Below are positions 17,888 through 27,989 of a stretch of DNA of 64,000 nucleotides, piece by piece. Position numbers and translations under genes: made by a program. The notes beneath the pieces are model-generated. The model saw only the letters and a program-made list of their open reading frames with translations. It was not told the origin of the DNA and did no database searches. Each line of letters opens with the position of its first letter. The first letter of the stretch is position 1. This stretch comes from CAJBVG01 sp943371425 (GTDB lineage: Bacteria; Bacteroidota; Bacteroidia; Sphingobacteriales; Sphingobacteriaceae), in contig CALRUR010000011.1 in the NCBI GenBank assembly GCA_943371425.1, positions 41,698 through 105,697 on the forward strand. Direction: 5' to 3'.

Positions 17888-17928
17888 GGTGCAATAGCGT
17901 GTTATTTGCAATTAGTTAGCTTTGGTAT

Positions 17929-17968
17929 ATTCGTAAGGTCGTATAGTCGTAATATCGTATGGTTGTTA
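17929..17968. repeat. 8-bp tandem array, five nnTCGTAn units
   Basis: Octamers ATTCGTAA, GGTCGTAT, AGTCGTAA and relatives; the last unit ends exactly on the stop codon (17966-17968) of the - strand secreted protein gene. Confidence 0.82.
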
Positions 17969-18856
17969 CTCGCTTTCTTCCCTTGGGTCTATAAATAACT
18001 TATCTAACTCTGTCTTTTCATTGCGAAGGTCGATGTTCTCCATTAGATACCATTTACGGCGTTTATATCTTAAGCCATCGTAAGAAAGATCAGGACCATA
18101 AAATTCATACATACCTTTTTGTCGCGGGTCTGGACATGTAAGATGATCGTATACAATCCATTTTTTAGAAGGTAAATAACGGAGCAGCATTGATACATTA
18201 CGTGCATACGTAAATACAACACGAGTTTTAGCTGTATCGTTATATATAAATACAGGGGCACCAAATACAGGTTTCCCTTCCTTATCAAAACTTAATACAT
18301 CAATTACTTTTTTATTTGTTTTAGCATCATTGCCTTTCCAACCTAATAGTAAATATTGCTTATTTCGTTTAGATTTTTGAGGTTCAGAAATCGAATAATA
18401 ATGTGCTCCATACCAAGAGTCTTTGTTTAAAATCGTATCATCTGCATTTGGTATAAAGCGTGAATTATCAAACAACGGATAGAGCTCTAGCTTGTCTTTG
18501 TTATTTTTTTGAATAGCGCCATAATAGCGATATGTTCCATCATCGGAATATAAATGCCAAGTAAAAATTCTAAAAACTTTATCTGCAGAAGTTAATATTG
18601 AAATGGATTTTACAGAATCGAAAGGGTAGTAGAAAGAACCTTGAAGTTTTAAAGTGGAAACTAATGTTTTAATGAAAATATTATTAGCATTTCTACGCAC
18701 CACTTCATCATCATGGTTTATTATTTTGTATGATAAACTTTTAAGGGAATCTTCGAACATCTTTAGTTTTGGGTCAAATGCGGTAGCGCCCTTTTGCGCA
18801 AGCAATGAGTAACTAAAAGAGGAGAGAAGAATTAGTAAAAGAAGTTTTTTGTACAT
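17966..18856 (-). CDS. secreted hypothetical protein
   Basis: A 296-residue exported protein with a clear signal peptide (LLLLILLSSFSYSLLAQ). The mature part is soluble, rich in aromatic and charged residues, with segments FRIFTWHLYSDDGTYRYYG and WYGAHYYSISEP that recur in hypothetical proteins of Bacteroidota, but I cannot attach a domain name. No catalytic motif is obvious. It is flanked by 8-bp repeat arrays on both sides and does not share an operon with its neighbours by spacing. Confidence 0.75.
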   Translation of the reverse strand: MYKKLLLLILLSSFSYSLLAQKGATAFDPKLKMFEDSLKSLSYKIINHDDEVVRRNANNIFIKTLVSTLKLQGSFYYPFDSVKSISILTSADKVFRIFTWHLYSDDGTYRYYGAIQKNNKDKLELYPLFDNSRFIPNADDTILNKDSWYGAHYYSISEPQKSKRNKQYLLLGWKGNDAKTNKKVIDVLSFDKEGKPVFGAPVFIYNDTAKTRVVFTYARNVSMLLRYLPSKKWIVYDHLTCPDPRQKGMYEFYGPDLSYDGLRYKRRKWYLMENIDLRNEKTELDKLFIDPREESE

Positions 18857-18873
18857 ACCTTTTTATTAGAAAT

Positions 18874-18929
18874 GTCGAATTATCGAACTGTCGAAGAGTC
18901 GACCATTCGATAATTCGACAGTTCGAATT
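18874..18929. repeat. 8-bp tandem array, seven nTCGAnnn units
   Basis: Seven octamers in perfect register; the left units (GTCGAATT, ATCGAACT) and right units (TTCGATAA, TTCGACAG) are near reverse complements. It fills the gap between two - strand genes and touches the thiolase stop codon (18929-18931). Confidence 0.87.
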
Positions 18930-20101
18930 TACGCGCGTTCAATCACAATTGCCGAAGCACCGCCACCGCCATTGCAAATACCAGCAACACCAATTTTTGC
19001 ATTGTTTTGGTTTAAAACGGAAATTAAGGTAACAATGATACGTGAACCTGAGCTACCCAATGGGTGACCAAGAGAAACAGCGCCACCGTTAACGTTTACT
19101 TTAGATGGATCTAATTTTAATTCCTTGTTATTTGCTAAAGATACAACAGAGAATGCTTCATTAATTTCATAATAATCAACATCAGCAGGAGTTATGCCTG
19201 CGTGTGCTATAGCACGAGGAATTGCTTTAGAAGGCGCTGTTGTAAACCATTCTGGAGCTTGTTGTGCATCTGCAAATCCGCGGATAATTGCTAATGGTTT
19301 AATGCCTAATGCATCGGCTTTTTCTTTACTCATTAATACCAATGCAGAAGCACCATCATTTAAAGTAGAAGCATTAGCTGCTGTTACTGTACCATCTTTT
19401 TTAAATACTGGTTTTAAGCCTGGTATTTTATCGAATTTTACTGATTTAAATTCTTCGTCTTCACTCACTACAGTTACACCGCCTCGGCCTTCAATTTCTA
19501 CCGGTACAATCTCTGCTGTATATAATCCTTTTTCATAGGCTGCTTGTGCTCTTTTGTAAGATTCTATCGCAAAAGCATCTTGCTCTTCGCGTGAAATATT
19601 ACATTCTGTTGCACATAGCTCTGCTGCAGAACCCATATGGTAATCGTTATACACATCCCATAAACCATCACGAATTAATCCGTCGGTTACAGTTTGATGT
19701 CCTAATTTATAACCTGTTCTTGCTTTATCTAAATAATAAGGAACATTGCTCATGCTTTCCATTCCACCTGCTACTACTACATCATTATCACCTAATTGGA
19801 TGGATTGTGCGGCTAACATTACCGCTTTCATGCCAGATGCACAAACTTTATTAATTGTTGTACTTGGTAAATCGCCTAAGCCAGCAAATTTTGTTGCTTG
19901 AGTTGCAGGTGCCTGTCCAACGTTTGCTTGTAATACGTTGCCCATGTAAACTTCATTTATTTCTTTTGCATCAATGCCTGCTCTTTTAACTGCTTCTTTA
20001 ATAGCAATTGCACCTAATTTTGTTGCTGATAATGAGGCTAAAGCACCACCAAAACTACCCATCGGCGTACGTACTGCCGATACTATATATACTACTTTCA
20101 T
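18929..20101 (-). CDS. acetyl-CoA C-acetyltransferase (thiolase)
   Basis: A 390-residue cytosolic thiolase that condenses or cleaves acyl-CoA chains. The nucleophilic Cys lies in NKVCASGMKAV (about residue 88), the His in GHPLGSSGSR and the second Cys in GICNGGGGASA; EINEAFSVV is also conserved. Length and motifs suit an acetoacetyl-CoA thiolase (atoB/phaA type) or a beta-oxidation thiolase; no partner dehydrogenase is adjacent to decide. It has a good promoter (20130-20157) and appears to be a single-gene transcript. Confidence 0.95.
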   Translation of the reverse strand: MKVVYIVSAVRTPMGSFGGALASLSATKLGAIAIKEAVKRAGIDAKEINEVYMGNVLQANVGQAPATQATKFAGLGDLPSTTINKVCASGMKAVMLAAQSIQLGDNDVVVAGGMESMSNVPYYLDKARTGYKLGHQTVTDGLIRDGLWDVYNDYHMGSAAELCATECNISREEQDAFAIESYKRAQAAYEKGLYTAEIVPVEIEGRGGVTVVSEDEEFKSVKFDKIPGLKPVFKKDGTVTAANASTLNDGASALVLMSKEKADALGIKPLAIIRGFADAQQAPEWFTTAPSKAIPRAIAHAGITPADVDYYEINEAFSVVSLANNKELKLDPSKVNVNGGAVSLGHPLGSSGSRIIVTLISVLNQNNAKIGVAGICNGGGGASAIVIERA

Positions 20102-20129
20102 TTATTGTATTTATTTGTGTTTGTGTGGG

Positions 20130-20157
20130 CAAAAGTACTAATTTTTTATTTATTCAA
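20130..20157 (-). promoter_or_regulatory. promoter of the thiolase gene
   Basis: On the - strand, TTG (20155-20157), a 17-bp spacer and a perfect TACTTTTG (20130-20137) match the Bacteroidota -33/-7 pattern. It lies 28 nt upstream of the ATG. Confidence 0.7.
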
Positions 20158-20237
20158 CCTTTAAGCAATTTGACTTTAATAGTCTTATAACTTTTTTATT
20201 CTTAATTAGTATATTTACCATTAAATAGCCCAAAAAA

Positions 20238-23132
20238 ATGTTTAATTTCCTGAATAAAAACACATTAATTAATAAGCTAAAGGAGCAATTAAAGGAAGAA
20301 CAACTTGCAAGAAAAGCTGCTGAGGTGCGATTACAGGAATATACTTCGAATTTTACAAGTTCTAAAGATTATTTACTTTATAAAATTAAGGAAGACGAAG
20401 ATGTGCTTAAAACTACTGTTAATCAACTAACACTTTCTGATTTAAAACTTCAAAATTTAATAAACTCTGTTAGTGAAATTATTTGCAGAATAAGTATCGA
20501 TGGATATATAACTTATATAAATGAAGTTGCTAAGCAGAAATTAGGGTTAAATGCAGAAAAACTTATTGGCAAAAAATTTACAGATGTTTTTGATAGCAAT
20601 GGCAATTTTGGAATTGAAGATAAACTAAACCGTTTCTTAAAAGATCAATCAAATAATTATTTAGAATATTACCTAAAAGACGAAATAAAAAACCAAGTGG
20701 TATGGATTGGTCAGAGTTTATCCTTAGTAAAAAATAATAATAACGAAGCCATCGAAATTAACTCTGTACTCAGAGATATTAGTTTGCTAAAAGAGTACGA
20801 ACAAAAATTACTTACTAATAACTCTCGATTAGAAAACCTGATTGGAAATTTAAATTTCGGAATTCTAGTAGAAGATGAACATCGAAAAATTGTATTAGTG
20901 AATTCTATTTTTTGCAATATGTTCGGTATCGATGCGGATCCTAAGCATATGATAGGATTTGATTGTTCGGATTCTGCAGAACAATCAAAACATTTTTTTA
21001 AGGATCCAGAAAAGTTTGTAAGTGATATTAATGAAGTTCTTGCGAACAGAAAAAAAGTAATAGACTTTCATTTATTACTAAAAGATAATAAAGTATATAG
21101 TAGAGATTACATCCCTGTATTTATTGATAATATTTACAAAGGCCATTTATGGTTATATAAAGATATTACTGAACAACACCATACTTATTTAGCTATTCAG
21201 AATTCTGAAGAGAAATACAGAGGCGTAATGGAAAACATGGAATTGGGTTTAATGGAGGTTGATAATGACAATAACATTACCAAAGTGTACGAACGATTTT
21301 ATACCATGTTAGGGTATACTCCTGAAGAAATGATTGGTAAAAATGCTATTGAATTGTTGTTAGCTAAAGATCATATTGAAAGGGTGAAAGATGTGGCAGA
21401 GCAACGCAAAATTGGCTTATCAAGTGCTTATGAGATAGAAATTTTAAATAAAAAAGGGGAGAAGATTTGGGTGATGGTTAGTGGTGCCCCTATAAAAAAT
21501 ATAAATGGAGAGGTGATTGGTTCTGTAGGGATACATTATAATATTAGCGAACATAAAAACACTTTACAACAATTAGAACTCGCCAAAAATGATGCAGAAC
21601 AAGCTCGCTTAGCCGAAGTAAATTTCTTAGCAAACATGAGTCATGAAATTAGAAACCCAATAAATGCAATTATTGGGATGTCTAACTTGATGTATGATAC
21701 AGATTTAAATGAACAACAGTATGAGTATTTAGAAACAATAAAATACTCCTCAGAAATTTTAATGAATTTAATTTCTGATATTTTAGATATAAATAAGATA
21801 GATGCAGGAGAACTTGAGGTTAATAACAAAGAAACCAATATAATTGATTTAACGAAAGCAATTATTAAAACTTTATCGTTTAATATCCATAATAAAAACA
21901 TCAGCATAATTGAAGAAATAGATGCACATATAGATCATCATGTTTATACAGATTTAAATTATTTCAATCAAATACTTATGAATTTAATAGGCAATGCTAT
22001 TAAATTCACCGAGAAAGGGTATGTGAAAGTAGTAGTAAAATTAATTTCTGATACGGCAGATGGGTACAAAATATTAATGGAATTTATAGATACAGGTATT
22101 GGAATTAGCGAAGAAGAATTACCAGGTATTTTTGATAATTTCAAACAAGCAAATGTATCTATAAGAAGGAAATTTGGAGGTACCGGCTTAGGATTAGCCA
22201 TCACCAAAAAATTAGTCGAAGCACAAAATGCAGAAATATTCGTAGAAAGTGAATTAGAGCAAGGCACCAAATTTAGTGTACTTTGGAATTTCAAGAAAGG
22301 CAGTAAAATAAAATCGAAAGAACCAAAGAAAGTAAAGAATGCCGAGAAAATGAATGTGAGCAATGTGTTAATTGTTGAAGATAATGTAATCAATCAGAAT
22401 TATTTAAAAGGCATTTTTACTAAAAACGAAATAAATTTTAAAATTGCTAATAATGGTAAAGAAGCAATAAAGATAAGTGAAAGAGAAGCGTTTGATGTAA
22501 TACTCATGGATATTCGCATGCCCGAAATGAATGGTTACGAAACTACTTTGTGGATTAGAAGTCAGGACGAAAACCCAAATCAAAAAACACCAATTATTGC
22601 TCTTACAGCATCTGCCTTGGTTGATGAAAAAACTAAAGCGATAGAAGTAGGAATGAACGATCATTTAAGTAAACCTTATACCGAAGGTCAGTTAATTAGT
22701 ATTATCAATAGAAATTTTGGGAAAGAGATATTAATTGAAAGTGAAGTAAATTCTATCGAAACTAATGGATATAGTTTGCCAGATTATTTCGATGAAAATT
22801 TATTAGATAAGTTTTATTTAGGAAATTTAGAGCACTTGACCTTGGTTTTTTCTAGCTTTAAAACTGCTTTAGTTGACGATTTAAGCTTAATAAAAAATGC
22901 TTATAAACAAAATGATTTAGCAACCATTAAATCTGTTGTACATAAAATTAAGCCTAATTTTAGTATTGTTGGTTTTTCCAAACTCTCCGATACTTGCGAA
23001 ATGATTGAATCAACAATCGTTAATACAAAAGAATTAGGGATAACGGAATTAGAGTTTAATAATTTTATTGAGGAAATAGAAACAGTGATGGAATTGTTGG
23101 ATATAGAAATTAATAATTTAAGTAAAATATAA
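20238..23132 (+). CDS. PAS-containing hybrid histidine kinase (PAS-HisKA-HATPase-REC-HPt)
   Basis: A 964-residue soluble sensor kinase with no membrane helix. An N-terminal coiled coil (about 9-55) is followed by three PAS domains (about 70-185, 195-310, 325-440), HisKA with phospho-His H469 in SHEIRNP, HATPase with the N box (NLIGNAIKF), DTGIGI and GGTGLGL, a receiver with D758 (ILMDIRMPEMNG), and a C-terminal HPt with H902 (VVHKIKPNF). All phosphorelay residues are present. The stop is one base before the LytTR regulator gene, so the two form an operon. Its cue is intracellular or membrane-permeable by topology. Position beside the EPS cluster suggests that it controls EPS synthesis. Confidence 0.94.
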   Translation: MFNFLNKNTLINKLKEQLKEEQLARKAAEVRLQEYTSNFTSSKDYLLYKIKEDEDVLKTTVNQLTLSDLKLQNLINSVSEIICRISIDGYITYINEVAKQKLGLNAEKLIGKKFTDVFDSNGNFGIEDKLNRFLKDQSNNYLEYYLKDEIKNQVVWIGQSLSLVKNNNNEAIEINSVLRDISLLKEYEQKLLTNNSRLENLIGNLNFGILVEDEHRKIVLVNSIFCNMFGIDADPKHMIGFDCSDSAEQSKHFFKDPEKFVSDINEVLANRKKVIDFHLLLKDNKVYSRDYIPVFIDNIYKGHLWLYKDITEQHHTYLAIQNSEEKYRGVMENMELGLMEVDNDNNITKVYERFYTMLGYTPEEMIGKNAIELLLAKDHIERVKDVAEQRKIGLSSAYEIEILNKKGEKIWVMVSGAPIKNINGEVIGSVGIHYNISEHKNTLQQLELAKNDAEQARLAEVNFLANMSHEIRNPINAIIGMSNLMYDTDLNEQQYEYLETIKYSSEILMNLISDILDINKIDAGELEVNNKETNIIDLTKAIIKTLSFNIHNKNISIIEEIDAHIDHHVYTDLNYFNQILMNLIGNAIKFTEKGYVKVVVKLISDTADGYKILMEFIDTGIGISEEELPGIFDNFKQANVSIRRKFGGTGLGLAITKKLVEAQNAEIFVESELEQGTKFSVLWNFKKGSKIKSKEPKKVKNAEKMNVSNVLIVEDNVINQNYLKGIFTKNEINFKIANNGKEAIKISEREAFDVILMDIRMPEMNGYETTLWIRSQDENPNQKTPIIALTASALVDEKTKAIEVGMNDHLSKPYTEGQLISIINRNFGKEILIESEVNSIETNGYSLPDYFDENLLDKFYLGNLEHLTLVFSSFKTALVDDLSLIKNAYKQNDLATIKSVVHKIKPNFSIVGFSKLSDTCEMIESTIVNTKELGITELEFNNFIEEIETVMELLDIEINNLSKI

Positions 23133-23133
23133 A

Positions 23134-23826
23134 ATGAAAGTTATTATTGTTGATGATGACATTACCTCTTGTTCTTCTTTAGAATATTTATGCTCTAAGG
23201 TGCAAGAAATAGAAATAGTGGGTGTTTATAATGATGCGATTTCTGCAATAAATTTTTTGAAGAACAACAAAGTTGATTTAATTTTATTAGATGTAGAAAT
23301 GCCAGAGTTTTCTGGATTAGATTTAGTTAAAACTATACCTAACTTACCATATATTATTTTCACCACCGGACAAAAAGAATATGCAGCAGATGCTTTTGAA
23401 TACGATGTGGTTGATTTTATTACCAAGCCAATTACTTTGCCACGCTTATCAAAATCAATTGATAAGGTATTGAAACTTCTGAAATCAGAAAATTTGAGTT
23501 TCAAAGAATCTGATTTTATCTTTATTAAATCAGAAGGGCGATTTGTGAAATTAAATATAGATGATGTACTATATATTGAAACGCTTGGTGATTATGTAGT
23601 GTTTAACTTAGAAGATCAGAAAAAGCACATTGTATACTCAAGTTTAAAAGCAATGGATCAGAAACTATCCAATCCATTGTTTGTAAAAGTACACCGTTCT
23701 TTTATCGTAAACATTAGTAAAATTGTAGATATAGAAGAAAACAATTTAGTTATTGAAAACAAAGTAATACCAATTAGTAGAGCACATAAGCAAGATTTAA
23801 TGGTAAAAATTAATACAATAAATTAA
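23134..23826 (+). CDS. LytTR-family response regulator
   Basis: A 230-residue regulator: receiver domain (acidic residues D7-D9, phospho-acceptor D53 in LLDVEMPEFSG, Lys in FITKPIT) and a C-terminal LytTR DNA-binding domain (about 130-230; FVKVHRSFIVNISKI and IPISRAHKQDL are typical). LytTR proteins bind paired 9-bp direct repeats about 21 bp apart and usually act as activators. It is cotranscribed with the hybrid kinase. Its stop overlaps the stop of the convergent last EPS gene through a shared TTAA. Three candidate operators with the expected geometry lie at 31867, 37007 and 40626. Confidence 0.94.
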   Translation: MKVIIVDDDITSCSSLEYLCSKVQEIEIVGVYNDAISAINFLKNNKVDLILLDVEMPEFSGLDLVKTIPNLPYIIFTTGQKEYAADAFEYDVVDFITKPITLPRLSKSIDKVLKLLKSENLSFKESDFIFIKSEGRFVKLNIDDVLYIETLGDYVVFNLEDQKKHIVYSSLKAMDQKLSNPLFVKVHRSFIVNISKIVDIEENNLVIENKVIPISRAHKQDLMVKINTIN

Positions 23827-24992
23827 GCTCTAATTGCTTTTTCCCACAATACAGTTTGTTTGCCTTTTATTAGTCTTATTAATCCTAAGTAAACGCTATA
23901 ATTCATAATGAAAAAATAATAGCTTACTAAGATTACCTTGTATTTAATTGATCTATTAGATATGGCATAGCCAACATATACTAATGCATAAAAAATTATC
24001 TGAAGTGCCATTAATACAATAGATGTTGTATTATAGCTATTAATTGCTAATATTAAATTAAGTACAAAAATTATTGGCAATATAAAAGGACAAATTGCCC
24101 ATCTCAAAACCCTGTGCGATACATATTGTAAAGTAGCTATACCATATTTAAATGGATTTAGTAAGCTGTATAATTTCACAATCGACTGTAATCCTCCTGC
24201 ACTAATTCTTATTTTTCTTTTTAATTCTTCTTGAATATTTAAAGATCCAGTTTCTGTAGCATATGCTTCTGGTTCGTATATAATTTTTTTGCCCTTTTCT
24301 AATATTTTCATCGATAAATAAAAATCTTCAATTAAGATTTCTTCGCTAACATGCATCATTTCTGAATTACGTACTGCAAAAAGTTCTCCAGCTGCACCCA
24401 TCGTACTGTATAATTCTGAATCTAATTTTTTCAAATAAGACTCATACTTCCAATAAATTCCTTCACCCTCGGCAGATGAACTTACGTCATTTTTGTAAAT
24501 CCTCTTTTCACCTGCAACAACACCCACTTTATTGTTTTTAAAATTACGCACTATGTTCTTTAACCCTTCAGCATTAATGTCAGTATTAGCATCAGAGAAT
24601 ATTAAAATGTCTGATTTTAATAGAGGGAGGATTCTGTTTATTGCATTAATTTTTCCTCTACGCTCATTACTATGATACAATTTAATTTCTGGATACATTT
24701 TAATAATGTCCATTGTATTGTCTGTAGAACCATCAGTTATAAAAACAAATTCTATTTTTTCTTTTGGATAATCTAAGGCTAAACTGTTTTTAATCTTTTG
24801 TAGAATATAAGCGTCTTCATTATAAGCTGCTACTACAAATGATAGTGTAGGCTCATAATTTGTATCATGTTCTAATTTTTTAACAAAAATTCTTTTCACT
24901 TTAACAAGTAAGGTAAGCAATATGCCATAACCAATGTATGCGTATACTATTATTCCAATTAATGTTATTAAAAGGGTATATAAGGTGTTCAT
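23823..24992 (-). CDS. membrane glycosyltransferase family 2
   Basis: A 389-residue inner-membrane GT2 enzyme. One N-terminal helix is followed by the GT-A domain (FVVAAYNEDAYI; DGSTDNT; FSDANTDI as the DxD region; EDFYLSMKIL) and three or four C-terminal helices. In place of the QxxRW motif of processive synthases it has KRKIRISAGGLQ, so it resembles WcaA/EpsO-like chain extenders. It adds a sugar from a nucleotide donor to a lipid-linked glycan at the cytosolic face. It is the last gene of the EPS cluster; 4 nt separate it from the next. Sugar specificity is not predictable. Confidence 0.9.
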   Translation of the reverse strand: MNTLYTLLITLIGIIVYAYIGYGILLTLLVKVKRIFVKKLEHDTNYEPTLSFVVAAYNEDAYILQKIKNSLALDYPKEKIEFVFITDGSTDNTMDIIKMYPEIKLYHSNERRGKINAINRILPLLKSDILIFSDANTDINAEGLKNIVRNFKNNKVGVVAGEKRIYKNDVSSSAEGEGIYWKYESYLKKLDSELYSTMGAAGELFAVRNSEMMHVSEEILIEDFYLSMKILEKGKKIIYEPEAYATETGSLNIQEELKRKIRISAGGLQSIVKLYSLLNPFKYGIATLQYVSHRVLRWAICPFILPIIFVLNLILAINSYNTTSIVLMALQIIFYALVYVGYAISNRSIKYKVILVSYYFFIMNYSVYLGLIRLIKGKQTVLWEKAIRA

Positions 24993-24996
24993 TTTT

Positions 24997-25875
24997 TTAG
25001 TTTAAGTCTTTGTAGCCAATTTTATTAGTTAATCCATCCAAACTACCTAGCAAGTATTTTTTCAGATTATTTATCTTATTTTTCAATAGGTATTTTAAAA
25101 TATTTACTGGCATAGAAACCGTAAAGTGAAATAATAAGTAAGCGTAGAAATTAGCTACACTAAAATTTTTCCTCATAAAAAGAATGCGATTTCTTGTTAA
25201 ATAGTAGTTTTTTAGAGGACTATCTACTCCTGTACTTGAGGAGACTTTATGGTAAATTACTGCACTCGAATTAACATAAATATCAAATCCTTTAGCTTTT
25301 ACTTTAGCAGATAAATCTAATTCCTCATAATACAAGAAATAAGATTCATCAAAACCATCAACTAAATCAAACAATGATTTTTTCATGAGCATTGCTGCAC
25401 CATGAGCATACTCTGTTTTGTATTCCTTTTTAGATAAGAAATTATTGATGGTTTTATTTCTACCTGTAAATGAATTTATTTTCGTAAAACCTGCGTACTG
25501 AATCTTCTCCGGTTCATCGTAGTATTTTATTACTGGGCAAATAATTCCTGCAGTTTCGTTATTAAGTAATGTTTTCTCTAATATATTTAAAGCACCAGAG
25601 GTTATTAAGGTATCGTTATTCACAAAAAATAATAATTCGCCTTGTGCAATATTTGCACCAATATTATTGGCAGCTGCAAAACCAGAGTTATAGCTTAAGG
25701 GTACATATATTAACTCATTTATTACCTCTGTTAACTTTGCGCCATTACCGAATTCTGCTTCATTATCAACAACAATGACTTCATATTTAGGGTAGATACA
25801 TAAGTTTCTAATAGACTTAACTAGTTCAACAGTTAAGTCTATTTGCTTATAATTTACAACAATGATGGATATCAT
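24997..25875 (-). CDS. glycosyltransferase family 2 (rhamnosyltransferase-like)
   Basis: A 292-residue GT2 enzyme without a long membrane region, apart from a hydrophobic stretch near residue 240. The motifs ISIIVVNYKQIDLT, VDNEAEFGNG, FVNNDTLI (DxD) and FDESYFLYYEELDLSAKVKAKG (core YYEELDLS) are those of WbbL/RfbF-type rhamnosyl- or galactofuranosyltransferases. It probably adds one sugar to the EPS repeat unit. Neighbours: 4 nt to the next GT2 gene and 6 nt from the methyltransferase gene. Confidence 0.9.
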   Translation of the reverse strand: MISIIVVNYKQIDLTVELVKSIRNLCIYPKYEVIVVDNEAEFGNGAKLTEVINELIYVPLSYNSGFAAANNIGANIAQGELLFFVNNDTLITSGALNILEKTLLNNETAGIICPVIKYYDEPEKIQYAGFTKINSFTGRNKTINNFLSKKEYKTEYAHGAAMLMKKSLFDLVDGFDESYFLYYEELDLSAKVKAKGFDIYVNSSAVIYHKVSSSTGVDSPLKNYYLTRNRILFMRKNFSVANFYAYLLFHFTVSMPVNILKYLLKNKINNLKKYLLGSLDGLTNKIGYKDLN

Positions 25876-25881
25876 ATCTAA

Positions 25882-26697
25882 TTATTTTGCTAATTTTTTA
25901 CCGATAACCTGTATCGCGTTACCTCTTTTTTTACTATGTGTAAACTGATCGATGTTTACTAATAGTTTTGCAATTGGAAGTGACAATGCTTGGGTAATGA
26001 TTCCTGCTTTTTTACCTAAATATGCAAGCTCCCAGCCTAATCTAGAAAGTATACCGTCTGAGTATGAACTGTAATAAATGCTAAATCCAGCATCTGTAAA
26101 TCTCTGCTCTAAGCCTTTTAAATCGTAAACCTGGCCGATATGTTCTTTATCCAACCACTCTTGGTGTTCATTAAATAATGAATCTGGGAATATGGTTTTT
26201 TGAGTAATGTTTGGAATCTTTACAATCAAGAAACCTCCATCATTTAAACAATTGTATGCTTCTTTAAATGGCATTTCTTCAGCCTTAATATGTTCGAAAA
26301 CATCTACAGAATATATTAAGTCGAATTTTTTGTTTTCTAAACTTTCTATTTTACCTAAATGCGCAGTTACGTTTTTGTAATTTCTTGTATCAATTACTTG
26401 TTTTACCGATTCTATACGTTCTCTATCGATGTCTAATGCAATAAAATTTGCATGCTCAATTGCTTCGCCTAGCATATAAGTATATTCACCATATCCACAA
26501 CCTAAATCCAATACCGATGTGAAGTTGTTGGTAGGAAGTTTATGAATCATTTTTTTGAATACTAATGATCTGGCATAATTTCCGAGATTGGTATAGCCAA
26601 ATACATAATTAGTAAGTTTACCTAATAGTGGATGCTTGTGCATTCTATCACTTGTAATGGTTTGAGATTTTCCGAATTTTAATTCTAATGTGTTCAT
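25882..26697 (-). CDS. class I SAM-dependent methyltransferase
   Basis: A 271-residue Rossmann methyltransferase; VLDLGCGYGEYTYMLGEA is motif I, ALDIDRERIE the acidic motif II, and FDLIYSVDVFEHIKAEE motif IV/post-I. Given its place between the flippase and GT2 genes (4-nt overlap with the flippase stop), it may methylate a sugar of the EPS unit or cap the chain. This role is inferred; the target atom is unknown. Confidence 0.88.
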   Translation of the reverse strand: MNTLELKFGKSQTITSDRMHKHPLLGKLTNYVFGYTNLGNYARSLVFKKMIHKLPTNNFTSVLDLGCGYGEYTYMLGEAIEHANFIALDIDRERIESVKQVIDTRNYKNVTAHLGKIESLENKKFDLIYSVDVFEHIKAEEMPFKEAYNCLNDGGFLIVKIPNITQKTIFPDSLFNEHQEWLDKEHIGQVYDLKGLEQRFTDAGFSIYYSSYSDGILSRLGWELAYLGKKAGIITQALSLPIAKLLVNIDQFTHSKKRGNAIQVIGKKLAK

Positions 26698-27989
26698 ATT
26701 GTTTTGTTTTTTAGTTTGTTTAATAAAAAAATGTATAATGGATTAATTACTGAAAAGTTAATTTTGTTGTTGATAAATATTTGAGCTGTTACAATGCTAA
26801 TCCAACTAGCCACTACGTTTGCCACAGCAATACCTGTTGAACTAAAATTCTTACCTAGGTATAATTCTAAGCCTAAAAAAAGTAAACCGCTAAACACTAA
26901 AATTTTAAGGTTTAAATCTGGTCTGTCTTTTATATCTAATACAATCCCCATAGTTCTACCAATTGGTTTTATAAAAGAGGCAAGAATAATTATTCTTAAT
27001 AATGTGCTCGCTTCTGCTATGTATTCTGATCCTGCTATTAAACCAATTATGTTTTCACTCAAAAAAAATAGTAGGAGTGCAGCCGGTATTATATATATCC
27101 ACTGTATTAATAAACTATCAGTAATAACTTTGTTTAATTTTTTCTTATCGCCAAAGGCACTGTGTAGTTTTGGATAATATACTTGTGCTGCAGCGTTTAA
27201 TGGGATCTCTAAATAATTTGCGATTCTAATAGCTATGTGGTAGGCAGCTAATCCACTCGGATGGCTATATATACTTAAAATAAATATATCCGATTTGTTA
27301 ATTAACATGGAAAGCAGATTTGTTCCAAATACATATTTTCCGAAATCAACTATTTTATAGCAAATTATTTTTTCGACACTTGCATTAACTATGTATTTAG
27401 TATGCTTAATAATATAATAAAGGCTTACAATACTTGCGGTAATACCTGTTGTGATTAAGATGGTGCTAGGTTTTATATTTTCGAAATAGTATAAAATGCT
27501 TATTAATATGAATGATAATATTACCCATACTAAATTGTTTTTAGCTATTGTTTTATGTTTCTCGTTACTTTGTTTAATAATATTTATAAATTGTAAAGCT
27601 CCAATTCCTATTACAGAAAACGAATAATAGAACACATATTTAAATTCATAAAGGTTAGTGTTATAAGTAGATATTAATTGGAAAATTATTACAACCGAAA
27701 TATAAGAAAGGATTGAAAGTAAACCATAAACTAACAAAGCAGATTTAATAATATTATATTTATTCTCTGGATTAGATTTTAACTGATTAATTAAAGAGTT
27801 TTGAATAAAGCCAACTCTGATCATATCTACAATAGTGGTAACCGATTGAAAGATGGCCCATGCAGCTAATACATTTGTTGAAAATGATTTCGCAATTAGT
27901 ATAAATAATATAATGTTGAATGTTAATATTATAAACTGATTACTTAATGCAGTAGATAATATGGAAGCTTTTGTTATTATCTTTTTCAT
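26694..27989 (-). CDS. Wzx-like polysaccharide flippase
   Basis: A 431-residue polytopic protein with 12 or so helices and no soluble domain, of the MOP/polysaccharide-synthesis flippase group. The N-terminal pattern LSTALSNQFIILTFNIILF and the central GKYVFGTNLLSMLINKSDIFILS support a Wzx-like role: moving the undecaprenyl-linked repeat unit from the inner to the outer leaflet. It overlaps the methyltransferase by 4 nt and the upstream GT4 gene by one base. Sequence is very AT-rich, as is usual for flippases in EPS clusters. Confidence 0.88.
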   Translation of the reverse strand: MKKIITKASILSTALSNQFIILTFNIILFILIAKSFSTNVLAAWAIFQSVTTIVDMIRVGFIQNSLINQLKSNPENKYNIIKSALLVYGLLSILSYISVVIIFQLISTYNTNLYEFKYVFYYSFSVIGIGALQFINIIKQSNEKHKTIAKNNLVWVILSFILISILYYFENIKPSTILITTGITASIVSLYYIIKHTKYIVNASVEKIICYKIVDFGKYVFGTNLLSMLINKSDIFILSIYSHPSGLAAYHIAIRIANYLEIPLNAAAQVYYPKLHSAFGDKKKLNKVITDSLLIQWIYIIPAALLLFFLSENIIGLIAGSEYIAEASTLLRIIILASFIKPIGRTMGIVLDIKDRPDLNLKILVFSGLLFLGLELYLGKNFSSTGIAVANVVASWISIVTAQIFINNKINFSVINPLYIFLLNKLKNKTI

